This document shows, one piece after another, positions 7,651 through 15,483 of a stretch of DNA of 64,000 nucleotides. The notes below the pieces were generated by a model. It saw only the letters and a program-made list of their open reading frames with translations. It searched no databases and was not told the DNA's origin. Numbering within the stretch: the stretch's first letter is position 1; every line of letters starts with the position of its first letter. The stretch comes from Laedolimicola sp934402125 (GTDB lineage: Bacteria; Bacillota; Clostridia; Lachnospirales; Lachnospiraceae). The stretch covers positions 372,001 to 436,000 of the forward strand of contig NZ_JBQHTG010000001.1 of assembly GCF_052065835.1 (NCBI RefSeq), given 5' to 3'. The translations under genes were made by a program, and so were the position numbers.

Positions 7651-8512
7651 GAAACGAAATCATCTGTCAAAAAAAATAGCCGGGCTGCGCGGCTGGATTC
7701 AGGCGGTGGCTGCCCTACTTACGAACATTCATATTCCTAATTTTTTCAAGGGAAGAATCTATCAGGGCAAGGGCAAAACTGTATGCGTACCGGGATTAAA
7801 CTGCTATTCCTGTCCTGCCGCCACGGGAGCCTGTCCCATCGGAGCCTTTCAGGCGGTGGTCGGTTCCTCCAAATTCCGGTTTACCTATTATATCACCGGA
7901 TTTTTCATTTTACTGGGCGTAGCGCTGGGCAGATTTATCTGCGGCTTTCTGTGCCCCTTCGGGTGGTTTCAGGATCTGCTCCATAAGCTTCCCGGCAAAA
8001 AGCTTTCCACGGCAAGGCTTAAGCCCCTGCGGTATCTCAAATACCTGATTCTGCTGATTTTCGTTATCCTGCTTCCTCTGCTGGCAACGAATTCCATCGG
8101 CATGGGCGATCCGTTTTTCTGTAAATACATCTGTCCCCAGGGCGTTCTGGAAGGCGCGATTCCCCTGTCCCTCGGAAGCGCCGCTATCCGTTCTGCCCTT
8201 GGACGGCTGTTTACCTTTAAGAGCATCGTCCTCATTGCGGTAGTACTCTTAAGTATCCTATTTTACCGCCCCTTCTGTAAATGGATTTGCCCGCTGGGCG
8301 CCATCTATTCCTTATTTAACCGGGTATCCATGCTCAGCATCCGGGTGGATCCGGATTCCTGCGTGGGCTGTCAGAAATGTACCCGTGTCTGCGGCATGGA
8401 CGTGGACGTCCGAAAAACGCCCAATCACCCGGAATGTATCCGCTGCGGCGCCTGTATGAAGGCCTGCCCCAAGGACGCGATTCATTACCAGTTCCTGGGA
8501 AAAGATATCTAA
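7643..8512 (+). CDS. Membrane 4Fe-4S binding protein, NapH/YccM-like
   Basis: Polytopic membrane protein of 289 residues with four to five hydrophobic segments. Cysteine motifs in order: CYSCPAATGACP, CGFLCPFGW, CKYICPQG, CKWICPLG, then two ferredoxin clusters CVGCQKCTRVC and CIRCGACMKACP near the C-terminus. The C-x3-CP motifs at membrane faces are typical of the NapH/NosR/CcoG-like family that passes electrons across the membrane. The start is TTG 7643. It sits between the CxxC micro-protein and a TlpA-like lipoprotein, so I infer it carries electrons from cytoplasmic ferredoxin to an outside thiol protein. Confidence 0.88.
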   Translation: MDKKRNHLSKKIAGLRGWIQAVAALLTNIHIPNFFKGRIYQGKGKTVCVPGLNCYSCPAATGACPIGAFQAVVGSSKFRFTYYITGFFILLGVALGRFICGFLCPFGWFQDLLHKLPGKKLSTARLKPLRYLKYLILLIFVILLPLLATNSIGMGDPFFCKYICPQGVLEGAIPLSLGSAAIRSALGRLFTFKSIVLIAVVLLSILFYRPFCKWICPLGAIYSLFNRVSMLSIRVDPDSCVGCQKCTRVCGMDVDVRKTPNHPECIRCGACMKACPKDAIHYQFLGKDI

Positions 8513-8551
8513 ATGATTATTTTAATATGATTGAAAAAGGAGATTTTTATC

Positions 8552-9448
8552 ATGAAAGCAAGCAAACGTATCGTTACCCTTCTCACGCTCTGTATCGTCT
8601 TAGCCTTTACCGGGTGCGCCGGAAAGGACGCCGCCGGAACCGGCAGTCCGTCCACTTCCGCCTCCGGCTCAGCCGAGGACCAAAACGCTGCCCTGGACGA
8701 TTTATACCAGCAGGAAAACCAGCTCTTTGCGGATCACAAGACTGCCTGGGATAAGGCCTTCGCCCTGATGAGCAAGAGCAATGCGGACCCAAGTGGAAAT
8801 TACGCGGATTATCTTAAGGACACGGTGGATTCCAACCCGGACGCCTTTACGGAGGAAGAGCTGAACACACTCCATGAGGATATCGAAACGATCCGCGGCC
8901 TTGAGGAGCAGATTGCCCAGTTGGAAAATCAGCTAGATTCCGCCAAGTCTACGGAACCCTCCAACGGCTCTGACGACACCGTTACCTTCCGGCACATCTC
9001 CGGAACAGATTTCGACGGAAATGACGTAGATGAAAGTCTCTTCTCTGAAAATGCGGTAACGGTGGTGAATTTCTGGTTCACCGGCTGTAAGCCCTGCGTG
9101 GCTGAGCTGTCCAAGCTGAATGAAATGAACGAAGCCCTCAAATCCATGGGCGGAGAAGTGATCGGCGTCAACACCGATACCTTCGACGGAAACGAAGACG
9201 CCATTGCTGAGGCAAAGAAGGTTCTGGAAAGCCAGGGCGCCGAATACCGCAATCTCTCCCTGGTCTCCGACTCAGACGCAGGTAAATACGCCGCTGATAT
9301 TATGGCCTTCCCCACCACAATTCTTGTGGACCGCAATGGAAGGGTTGTGGGCGAGCCCCTGCTTGGCGGAGTCGATATCCAGGAGAATTACGACGCCCTG
9401 ATGAAGCAGATTCAGGCCGTAATCGACGCGGATAAAACCGCTCAGTAA
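8552..9448 (+). CDS. TlpA/ResA-like redoxin lipoprotein
   Basis: Exported thioredoxin-fold lipoprotein of 298 residues. A signal peptide ends in the lipobox FTGC with lipidated C22. A long acidic helical linker (about 45-135) precedes the redoxin domain, whose active site WFTGCKPC has C179 and C182, and the cis-proline region AFPTTILVDRNG is visible. ATG 8552 follows AAGGAG at 9 bases, better than the TTG at 8531. It should reduce or shuffle disulfides on the outer face, fed by the membrane Fe-S protein. A strong terminator follows. Confidence 0.9.
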   Translation: MKASKRIVTLLTLCIVLAFTGCAGKDAAGTGSPSTSASGSAEDQNAALDDLYQQENQLFADHKTAWDKAFALMSKSNADPSGNYADYLKDTVDSNPDAFTEEELNTLHEDIETIRGLEEQIAQLENQLDSAKSTEPSNGSDDTVTFRHISGTDFDGNDVDESLFSENAVTVVNFWFTGCKPCVAELSKLNEMNEALKSMGGEVIGVNTDTFDGNEDAIAEAKKVLESQGAEYRNLSLVSDSDAGKYAADIMAFPTTILVDRNGRVVGEPLLGGVDIQENYDALMKQIQAVIDADKTAQ

Positions 9449-9462
9449 ATCACTTATCCGGG

Positions 9463-9495
9463 GCCGGACGCAGCTTTTGCGTCCGGCTTCTTTTT
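9463..9495 (+). terminator. Rho-independent terminator of the redox operon
   Basis: GCCGGACGCA (9463-9472) pairs with TGCGTCCGGC (9478-9487) around a short loop and is followed by a T-rich tract. Confidence 0.9.
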
Positions 9496-9532
9496 CTATT
9501 TCTTAAAACTTTCTGAATCTCTCCTTACCCTC

Positions 9533-9579
9533 TTGACATTTTCCTTTTCATCGCTTATTGTACTAGTTAAGTAATACAA
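9533..9579 (+). promoter_or_regulatory. Promoter with a YtrA-type palindromic operator
   Basis: TTGACA at 9533-9538 and TATTGT at 9556-9561 are 17 bases apart. Overlapping the -10, a 22-base imperfect palindrome at 9558-9579 starts TTGTA and ends TACAA, with inner TA steps in mirrored positions. This is the kind of site bound by YtrA-subfamily GntR regulators, so autorepression by the next gene is the likely logic. Confidence 0.75.
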
Positions 9580-9607
9580 TTTTATTTTTGGAAAGGAGTG
9601 TGAACCC

Positions 9608-9976
9608 ATGCCATGGATTCTGGATGACACCCGTCCTATCTACCTGCAGCTGGAGGATCAGATCAAAACCCGCATTATCGCAGGCGTCTACCGACCGGGC
9701 GAAAAACTTCCCTCCGTAAGGGAACTGGCTGCCGAAGCAGCTGTCAACCCCAACACCATGCAGAAGGCCCTGACGGAACTGGAGCGCAGCGGACTGGTTT
9801 ACGCCCAGCGCACTAGCGGCCGCTTTATCACAGAGGATACACAGATTATGAAGAACTTAAAGGAACAATTGGCGAAAGAACAAATCGAACAATTTCTGAG
9901 CACCATGGAGCAGCTTGGCTTCCGGAAGGAAGAAATCTTAAGCCTGCTCACCAGAGAAATCAAGGAGGAAACATAA
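9608..9976 (+). CDS. GntR-family repressor, YtrA subfamily
   Basis: Short DNA-binding protein of 122 residues. The N-terminal winged helix-turn-helix reads RPIYLQLEDQIKTRI, GEKLPSVRELA and VNPNTMQKAL, typical of the YtrA group, which has only a small helical dimerisation tail (about 75-122). It heads an operon with an ABC ATPase one base downstream and a membrane protein. The palindromic operator over its promoter supports autorepression. YtrA-type operons often answer to cell-envelope antibiotics; this role is inferred from the family only. Confidence 0.92.
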   Translation: MPWILDDTRPIYLQLEDQIKTRIIAGVYRPGEKLPSVRELAAEAAVNPNTMQKALTELERSGLVYAQRTSGRFITEDTQIMKNLKEQLAKEQIEQFLSTMEQLGFRKEEILSLLTREIKEET

Positions 9977-10675
9977 ATGGACGAACTTTTACGCTGTGAC
10001 AGTCTGAGCATGCAGTACGGCTCTAAAACAGCCCTAGACAATATCAGCCTCTCCATTCCCCGGGGCCGTATCATCGGACTTCTGGGTCCTAACGGAAGCG
10101 GCAAAACCACACTGATTAAGCTTATAAACGGACTTCTGACTCCCACCTCCGGACATCTCTATATCGAAGGCATGGAGCCGGGCGCGGAAACGAAAAAGGT
10201 CGTGTCCTATCTGCCGGAGCGTACTTATTTTAACAGCTGGATGAAGGTCACGGATATCCTGGATTTTTTCTGCAACTTCTATGAGGACTTCAGCCGGAGC
10301 CGGGCGGAGGATATGCTGAACCGGCTGGGCATTAACCCGGCGGATCGCCTGTCCACCATGTCCAAGGGTACCAAGGAAAAGGTACAGCTTATCATGGTCA
10401 TGAGCCGGGACGCCGACCTGTACTGCCTGGACGAGCCCATCGGCGGCGTGGATCCGGCAGCCCGGGACTATATCCTGCAGACTATCATTTCCAATTACAA
10501 TGAAAATGCGTCCGTCCTGATTTCCACGCACCTGATTTCTGACATCGAGAGCGTACTGGACGATGTGATTTTCATTCAGAACGGCCATATCCGCCTGCAC
10601 ACCTCGGTAGACGCAATCCGGGAGCAGGAAGGAAAATCCGTAGACGCATTATTCCGGGAGGTATTCAGATGTTAG
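9977..10675 (+). CDS. ABC transporter ATP-binding protein, YtrB-like
   Basis: ATPase of 232 residues with Walker A GPNGSGKTT near residue 37, Q-loop region, Walker B DLYCLDEPIGG and switch histidine in LISTHL. The signature motif is degenerate, MSKGTKEKV in place of LSGGQ, which is common in this drug/export subgroup. Start ATG 9977 directly abuts the repressor stop. It should power the membrane protein that overlaps its end. Likely an exporter or envelope-stress complex; the substrate is unknown. Confidence 0.9.
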   Translation: MDELLRCDSLSMQYGSKTALDNISLSIPRGRIIGLLGPNGSGKTTLIKLINGLLTPTSGHLYIEGMEPGAETKKVVSYLPERTYFNSWMKVTDILDFFCNFYEDFSRSRAEDMLNRLGINPADRLSTMSKGTKEKVQLIMVMSRDADLYCLDEPIGGVDPAARDYILQTIISNYNENASVLISTHLISDIESVLDDVIFIQNGHIRLHTSVDAIREQEGKSVDALFREVFRC

Positions 10676-11526
10676 GAAAATTAATCAAATTTGAATTTAA
10701 ATCTGTGAACCGGCTGATGATCCCTCTTCACCTGGGGCTTATCGGTATCACTCTGATCGGACGCTTTTATATCCAGCTGGCCCTGAAGCGGCCCTCCTTC
10801 GATGTGGGAAATGTATGGGTAAGCTTCGCGGACGTTTCCCTGATGATCTTCTATATCATCGCCCTGGTAGCCATTGGGCTGATTACCGCCATCTACCTGT
10901 CTATTCTGCGGTTCCGGAAGAATCTCTTTACCGATGAGGGTTACCTGATGCACACCCTCCCCGTATCGGTCCACCAGCAGATTCTGAGCAAGCTCCTGGT
11001 GTCTGTGGTCTGGATCTCGGTGGATCTTCTGCTCATAGTCCTTTCTGTTCTGACGATGGTTTTGAACAAGACTGTGCTTACCGGAGTTTTTGACGAGATT
11101 CCCTACCTGCTTGGCAGCTTCCGGGAGGCTTACGGCGTGTCCTTTGGCACTGCGCTCCTTGTGGAAATCCCGCTGTTTTTCCTGTCGCAGATGGCCAGTA
11201 TCCTGCTTTATTATATGTGTATCACCATCGGCCACAGCTTCCACAGCCATAAAATTCTGTCCTCCGTGGGTATCTTTGTCGGCGTGACTATCTTTTTCAA
11301 CCTGGTCAGCGGAATCCTTACCGGAATAACCTCGACTGTTTATCCGGTGGGAACCAGTCTGTTTTCCAGTCTGTCTATGACTCTCAATGTTTTTTCCGCC
11401 AACTGGTCCTCCACGACGGCCTTCTGGCTCAGCTCTCTTATCGCCGCGCTTATTGCACTGGTCCAGAGTGGGGTTGGATATGGGTTGACCTGGTATTATA
11501 TGAAGAATCGGTTGAATTTGGAGTAG
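10669..11526 (+). CDS. ABC-type membrane subunit of the YtrA operon
   Basis: Membrane protein of 285 residues with about six hydrophobic segments, no catalytic motif, overlapping the ATPase gene by 7 bases. Features such as GKLIKFEFKSVNRL at the N-terminus and NLFTDEGYLMHTLPVS resemble ABC-2-like permeases of clostridial YtrA operons. It is the last gene of the operon and is followed by a giant hairpin with a T-rich flank. Assigned from context and hydrophobicity; no substrate can be given. Confidence 0.82.
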   Translation: MLGKLIKFEFKSVNRLMIPLHLGLIGITLIGRFYIQLALKRPSFDVGNVWVSFADVSLMIFYIIALVAIGLITAIYLSILRFRKNLFTDEGYLMHTLPVSVHQQILSKLLVSVVWISVDLLLIVLSVLTMVLNKTVLTGVFDEIPYLLGSFREAYGVSFGTALLVEIPLFFLSQMASILLYYMCITIGHSFHSHKILSSVGIFVGVTIFFNLVSGILTGITSTVYPVGTSLFSSLSMTLNVFSANWSSTTAFWLSSLIAALIALVQSGVGYGLTWYYMKNRLNLE

Positions 11527-11557
11527 ATAGGTGTACGAAAAAAAGGGACGAAACTTG

Positions 11558-11696
11558 GGAAGCTTATATTCCACCGTGTTCGGACGTTTCTCGGACAGCC
11601 GTCTGTCTGTGTCGGACTCTAAAGTCCGCCACTGCCAGACAGCAATCCGCGAAAAGCCGGACACTCCCGTGGAATATATAGCTTCCTCTTTTTCTG
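11558..11696. repeat. Giant imperfect inverted repeat A (gene-end hairpin)
   Basis: The left arm starts GGAAGCTTATATTCCAC and the right arm, on the other strand, starts GGAAGCTATATATTCCAC. Pairing continues with small bulges through GTGTTCGG/GTGTCCGG to an apical GGACTCTAAAGTCC. Almost the whole 139 bases fold on themselves. The right flank TCTTTTTCT could make it a terminator for the YtrA operon. Confidence 0.8.
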
Positions 11697-11734
11697 GCTG
11701 TCACGTCCGCGCTCGCTCCCGCCGCCGTACACAG

Positions 11735-11791
11735 AAAAACCGGGAGGGACCGGCGAATGTTTCTTTCACTACGCCGGCCCTCCCGGTTTTT
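11735..11791. terminator. Bidirectional terminator between the YtrA operon and the lipoprotein gene
   Basis: AAAAACCGGGAGGG plus CCGGCG pairs with CGCCGG plus CCCTCCCGGTTTTT. It has a T-tract on both strands and lies in a convergent gap. Confidence 0.88.
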
Positions 11792-11798
11792 CGTCCCA

Positions 11799-12386
11799 TT
11801 ATTCTATCTCAAGCGCCGCCTGTTCCGCGGTCTTTACATACTCATCGCAGCTTTCCTCTGTCACTTCCTGTCCGAAGGCTATCACACGGATTCCCACGCC
11901 CCGGGCCGCCGAAAGCACGCTCTCCAGCGCTTCCTCGTGATTGGCGTGAATCGCAATTACGTCCACATTTTTTGCCACCAGCTCGTTCACGGCCAGCATC
12001 TGGTACTCTATCGGATCCACATCGCACAGCACAAAGGTATGGTATGTCAGCTTCCTTGCCTCGTCAGCCTCTGCCGCCGATACGTCCGGCGTCTTTACCC
12101 GAAGCTCTGCGCCCAGACGGTCTGCCAGCTCCTGAAAGACTGCCTCCACGCTCTCATTCTCCGGATCGTCCCGGCTGGTCAAGATCAGTCCTATTCTCAT
12201 CGAAGCCTTCGGTTCTGCCGCAGAGCTTTCCGGTTCTGTCCGGGACTCTGAAGCTTCTGCCGCTTCAACCCGGTTCTGCCCGCAGCCTCCCAAAAGCCCG
12301 CACAGCAGGCACATCGCCAGCAGCCACAAAGCTATGCGTTCCTGGTTTCCCGTCCTCCCGGACTTTCGTTTTTTATTCTTCCACAT
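11799..12386 (-). CDS. Lipoprotein resembling one lobe of a type-1 periplasmic binding protein
   Basis: Exported lipoprotein of 195 residues. After the basic N-terminus and hydrophobic stretch WLLAMCLLCGLLGGC, the lipobox LGGC gives lipidated C34, followed by a Glu/Ser/Ala-rich spacer. The remaining part, IGLILTSRDDPENES, ELRVKTPDVSAAEADEARK and VDVIAIHANHEEALESVLSAAR, follows the order of the N-lobe of RbsB-like sugar-binding proteins. The family is normally about 300 residues, so the second lobe is absent. It may be a truncation or a small binding domain in its own right. It follows the methyltransferase gene by 8 bases and shares its terminator. Function unknown. Confidence 0.7.
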   Translation of the reverse strand: MWKNKKRKSGRTGNQERIALWLLAMCLLCGLLGGCGQNRVEAAEASESRTEPESSAAEPKASMRIGLILTSRDDPENESVEAVFQELADRLGAELRVKTPDVSAAEADEARKLTYHTFVLCDVDPIEYQMLAVNELVAKNVDVIAIHANHEEALESVLSAARGVGIRVIAFGQEVTEESCDEYVKTAEQAALEIE

Positions 12387-12394
12387 ATTTCCAA

Positions 12395-13882
12395 TTACCC
12401 TTCGTACCGAACCGCCAGAAACCAGGTATCTTCTTTTTCACTGATCCGCCATTCCTTCTGAAGCTTCAGGCCTCTCGTCTCCCGTATATAGCGCTTCGCA
12501 TAGCCCCGGTCGTGGGCGTACAGGAACAGCATGGAGCCCGGATTTAACAGCTCCTCCGCCCGCTCGCAGAGAACCCGGTACAGATATTCCACATCGTGGG
12601 CTGTACGGTTTTTACCCTCGCCGGGCATATCTGTGATTATCTCATCGAATTTATATTCGTGCCGGAAGTCCCGGATATCCTTGTTGATAAAATGAGCCGG
12701 TATTCCCGCTATCGCCGCGTTTTCCCGTGCGCCCTTTATAGCCGGTCCAAAGAGGTCTACGCCGTAAAGGGTATCCGCATGTACCGCATAATTCCGCTCC
12801 AGAAGCAGGGTTCCCACGCCGCAGAAGGGATCCAGTACCCGGGCATTTTCCTTGAGGTACGGCTTCGTCAGCTCCACCAGCATGGCTGCCAGGGCAGGCT
12901 GCATGGAAGCCGCCACACTGTGCTTCCGGTAGGCGAATCTCCGATCGGGCAGTCCGGAAAACTTAAGCAGGGGCAGAAAACCGCCGGATTTTTTCTCAAT
13001 CAGACGAAGCTCCACCTCGTAATCGGAGGTATCGTTTAACAAAGTACCTCCTGTTTCCATCATAAGCCCGTCCGCCAGCTTCTTCGTGAAACGGCTGCGC
13101 TCCTCCAGGTTCATCTTTCCGCGGCACTCGATCCGGAACCGCCAGGGCGCGCCTCCCTCGTAATGGCGCTTCAAAAGCTCCCGCAGATTGGAGGCTGCCA
13201 GCTCCTTCGCTCCGTTTTCTCTGGAAATTTCTTCCATATCCAGGCAGAATAACAGCTCTCTCCAGGTACGGATAGACAGAAGCTCCGAAAGCTCCCCTTC
13301 CCGGACCCGCATCCCGGATCCCATCATGCTGACCTGGCCTCTGGTAATCTGCTGCGCCGTCAGATCCCGGTAATCCTTCCAGGTGGTCAGAATTACATCC
13401 ACCGGCCCCTCCATTCTCACGAAACGCCGCCGTTTTGCCGTCTCATACTCAGAAATCAGGCCGTTCAGCGCCTCCAGCTCTTCCCGGAGGTGCTTGTCAT
13501 TTTCCGCCGTCCGCTTTTCTCCCAGGAGAATTCTTCTGCGCTCCTTGAAGAAATCCAGCCGTTCTTCACAGTCGCAGCCCGTCAGCGCCAGCAGATAGGC
13601 GCTTTTCACAAACCGCTGCTCTTCCTTCTCATAGGCTGCAAGCAGCGCGTCCCGGCACTCGTCCCGTCCCAAAAGGCCCAGCACCAGCGCCGCGTTTTTC
13701 CGGATTTTTGCGTCCTCTGATTTTAAAAGGGAAAGCAGTACCTCCGGCTCCTCCTCGAATCTTTCGTCCAGCCATAGCCCAGCGGCCGGTCCTTCTTTTT
13801 TGTCCCGCAGGACTCCGCGCATGACAGACAGGCTCTCCCGCAGTTCTTCCCCGTTCTTTATCTTTTCATATAAATTATACAA
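12395..13882 (-). CDS. HEAT-repeat protein fused to an RNA-type methyltransferase domain
   Basis: Protein of 495 residues. Residues about 30-130 contain helical HEAT-like repeats (ALVLGLLGRDECRDALLAAY and KSAYLLALTGCD). The C-terminal third is a class I SAM-dependent methyltransferase with motif I ARVLDPFCGVGTLLLE and a catalytic-region motif EIITDMPGEG where many RNA/DNA methylases have D/NPP. This resembles the Trm11/RlmKL (UPF0020) group, so a tRNA or rRNA substrate is likely but not proven. Start is TTG 13882 with AAGGA 10 bases before it. It is upstream of the lipoprotein gene in the same direction. Confidence 0.78.
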   Translation of the reverse strand: MYNLYEKIKNGEELRESLSVMRGVLRDKKEGPAAGLWLDERFEEEPEVLLSLLKSEDAKIRKNAALVLGLLGRDECRDALLAAYEKEEQRFVKSAYLLALTGCDCEERLDFFKERRRILLGEKRTAENDKHLREELEALNGLISEYETAKRRRFVRMEGPVDVILTTWKDYRDLTAQQITRGQVSMMGSGMRVREGELSELLSIRTWRELLFCLDMEEISRENGAKELAASNLRELLKRHYEGGAPWRFRIECRGKMNLEERSRFTKKLADGLMMETGGTLLNDTSDYEVELRLIEKKSGGFLPLLKFSGLPDRRFAYRKHSVAASMQPALAAMLVELTKPYLKENARVLDPFCGVGTLLLERNYAVHADTLYGVDLFGPAIKGARENAAIAGIPAHFINKDIRDFRHEYKFDEIITDMPGEGKNRTAHDVEYLYRVLCERAEELLNPGSMLFLYAHDRGYAKRYIRETRGLKLQKEWRISEKEDTWFLAVRYEG

Positions 13883-13985
13883 GATGTTCGTTTCCTTCCT
13901 GATACATCATTTTTCAAAGTTACGGTCATTTTATCATATTTTTTTCTTCCTGCCAACGCATTTAGGAAGTGGAATTTTCCGCCGG

Positions 13986-14813
13986 TTACTCCAGCCTTTT
14001 CTCATACCGGTACATCTGTTTTTTCCGGCCGGAGACCCGGCAAAGAAATTCCAGCTGCCTCTGAAAGCCCAGCTTTTCCAGCAAATGAACCGACACCTGA
14101 TTTTCTTCCTCCACATAGGCGCTGATCCTTTGCAGCTCCAGCCAGTCCCTTCCGTAATCCAACACCGCCCGGCAGGCTTCCTCCCCGTAGCCCTGTCTCC
14201 GATAAGGCGTGTCAATCAGATACCCCAGATCCAGCTCCGCCTCCGGTAGATAATCGGCGATTCCAAAACCGGCGCGGCCGATGATTCTGCCGCTCTCCTT
14301 CTCCAGTACCACCCACATTCCGCACTGATAGAGGCCATACATATACCGGATATAGGCACCCGCCTCCTCTTCCCCGGTCTCCGGCAGGCCGTTTTCCCGG
14401 CAGATCCGGTTCAGCTCCGGCAGATCGGAAAGGGTCATTTCCCTCAGGATCAGACGCCTTGTTTCCGCTATCCGCACCGGAAGCCCCAGGGCTCTCGTAT
14501 GCACCTGCTCCAGAAACCCTCGATCAATCTCCTCAAAGCCCTCCAGCAGAATCCGGCAGCCGGACAGCTTCTGGCCGGGCAGCTCCGGATTCAGGTAACC
14601 GATACAGAAGAAGCCCTGCTCCAGCGCGGCTTTTTCCTCTGCGTCTGTCTCTACCAGGCACAACAGTTCTTTGGGCTTTCCAAGGCTTCCGGAAGCCTCT
14701 GTGAGCACTTCTCCGCTGCCGCCCGGAACCTTCCTCCAGGGAAGCCCGGAGGCTGTCAGAGCGGTCTCCAACGTCTCTGTGTGGGACGCCTGTATGATCA
14801 GTCCTTTCAGCAT
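13986..14813 (-). CDS. GNAT N-acetyltransferase with an extra N-terminal domain
   Basis: Protein of 275 residues. The C-terminal part (about 120-265) is a RimJ/RimL-like GNAT fold: TRRLILREMTLSDLPEL, then GYLIDTPYRRQGYGEEA, the acetyl-CoA pyrophosphate loop, and LQRISAYVEEENQVSVHLLEKLGF. The N-terminal 115 residues look like a small alpha/beta domain (KGLIIQASHTETLETAL, ELLCLVETDAEEKAAL), possibly HAD-like but without a complete catalytic set. ATG 14813. It is divergent from the cyclophilin gene. Substrate unknown. Confidence 0.82.
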   Translation of the reverse strand: MLKGLIIQASHTETLETALTASGLPWRKVPGGSGEVLTEASGSLGKPKELLCLVETDAEEKAALEQGFFCIGYLNPELPGQKLSGCRILLEGFEEIDRGFLEQVHTRALGLPVRIAETRRLILREMTLSDLPELNRICRENGLPETGEEEAGAYIRYMYGLYQCGMWVVLEKESGRIIGRAGFGIADYLPEAELDLGYLIDTPYRRQGYGEEACRAVLDYGRDWLELQRISAYVEEENQVSVHLLEKLGFQRQLEFLCRVSGRKKQMYRYEKRLE

Positions 14814-14827
14814 TTTCGAAAAACTCC

Positions 14828-14856
14828 TTTACCTTCGCCCCGTTTTCGGCTAAAAT
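14828..14856 (+). promoter_or_regulatory. Probable promoter of the cyclophilin gene
   Basis: TTTACC at 14828-14833, a 17-base spacer and TAAAAT at 14851-14856, upstream of ATG 14900 with a good ACGGAGGA ribosome site. Confidence 0.55.
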
Positions 14857-14899
14857 AGTCAGTAGCTATGGATTTTAACAAAACGGAGGAATACACATT

Positions 14900-15421
14900 A
14901 TGGCACAGCATCCTGTAGTTACATTTGAAATGGAAAACGGCGACGTCATCAAAGCAGAGCTTTATCCCGAGGTCGCTCCCAACACCGTCAACAACTTCAT
15001 CAGCCTGGTAAAGAAGGGCTTCTATAACGGCCTTATCTTCCACCGGGTAATCAACGGCTTCATGATCCAGGGCGGCTGCCCGGACGGTATCGGAACCGGC
15101 GGACCGGGCTACTCCATCAAGGGCGAGTTCTCCCAGAACGGCGTTGCCAATGATCTGGCCCACACACCCGGAGTCCTGTCCATGGCCCGCGCCATGCACC
15201 CGGACTCCGCAGGCTCCCAGTTCTTTATCATGCATAAGACCAGTCCCCATCTGGACGGCTCTTACGCAGCCTTCGGCAAGGTCATCGAGGGGCTTGACGT
15301 GGTAGACAAGATCGCCACCACCCGGACGGATTTCCGCGACCGTCCCATGACTCCCCAGGTTATGAAATCCGTAACCGTAGACACCTTCGGCGTGGACTAT
15401 CCGGAACCGGAAAAGCTGTAA
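14900..15421 (+). CDS. Cyclophilin-type peptidyl-prolyl cis-trans isomerase
   Basis: Cytoplasmic proline isomerase of 173 residues, the usual length of bacterial PpiB-type cyclophilins. Signature stretches: NNFISLVKKGFYNGLIFHRV with the catalytic FHR, GFMIQGGCPDGIGTGGPGY, SMARAMHPDSAGSQFFI and AAFGKVIEGLDVVDKI. No signal peptide. It is transcribed alone and ends at a bidirectional terminator shared with rarA. Confidence 0.95.
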   Translation: MAQHPVVTFEMENGDVIKAELYPEVAPNTVNNFISLVKKGFYNGLIFHRVINGFMIQGGCPDGIGTGGPGYSIKGEFSQNGVANDLAHTPGVLSMARAMHPDSAGSQFFIMHKTSPHLDGSYAAFGKVIEGLDVVDKIATTRTDFRDRPMTPQVMKSVTVDTFGVDYPEPEKL

Positions 15422-15442
15422 TTTCGTTTTCCGTATATCAGA

Positions 15443-15480
15443 CAGGACGGAGAATCCTTTCCGGGGATTCCCCGTCCTGC
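15443..15480. terminator. Bidirectional terminator, cyclophilin / rarA
   Basis: CAGGACGGAGAATCC pairs with GGATTCCCCGTCCTG around TTTCCGG or less, followed by TTTTT on the plus strand. It lies in the convergent gap. Confidence 0.85.
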
Positions 15481-15483
15481 TTT

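Noticed and set aside
11531..12547. Plus-strand frame of 338 codons across the hairpin, the terminator and the lipoprotein gene
   Set aside because: Ser/Pro/Arg-rich, runs through a giant hairpin and terminator and is antisense to the lipoprotein and methyltransferase genes.
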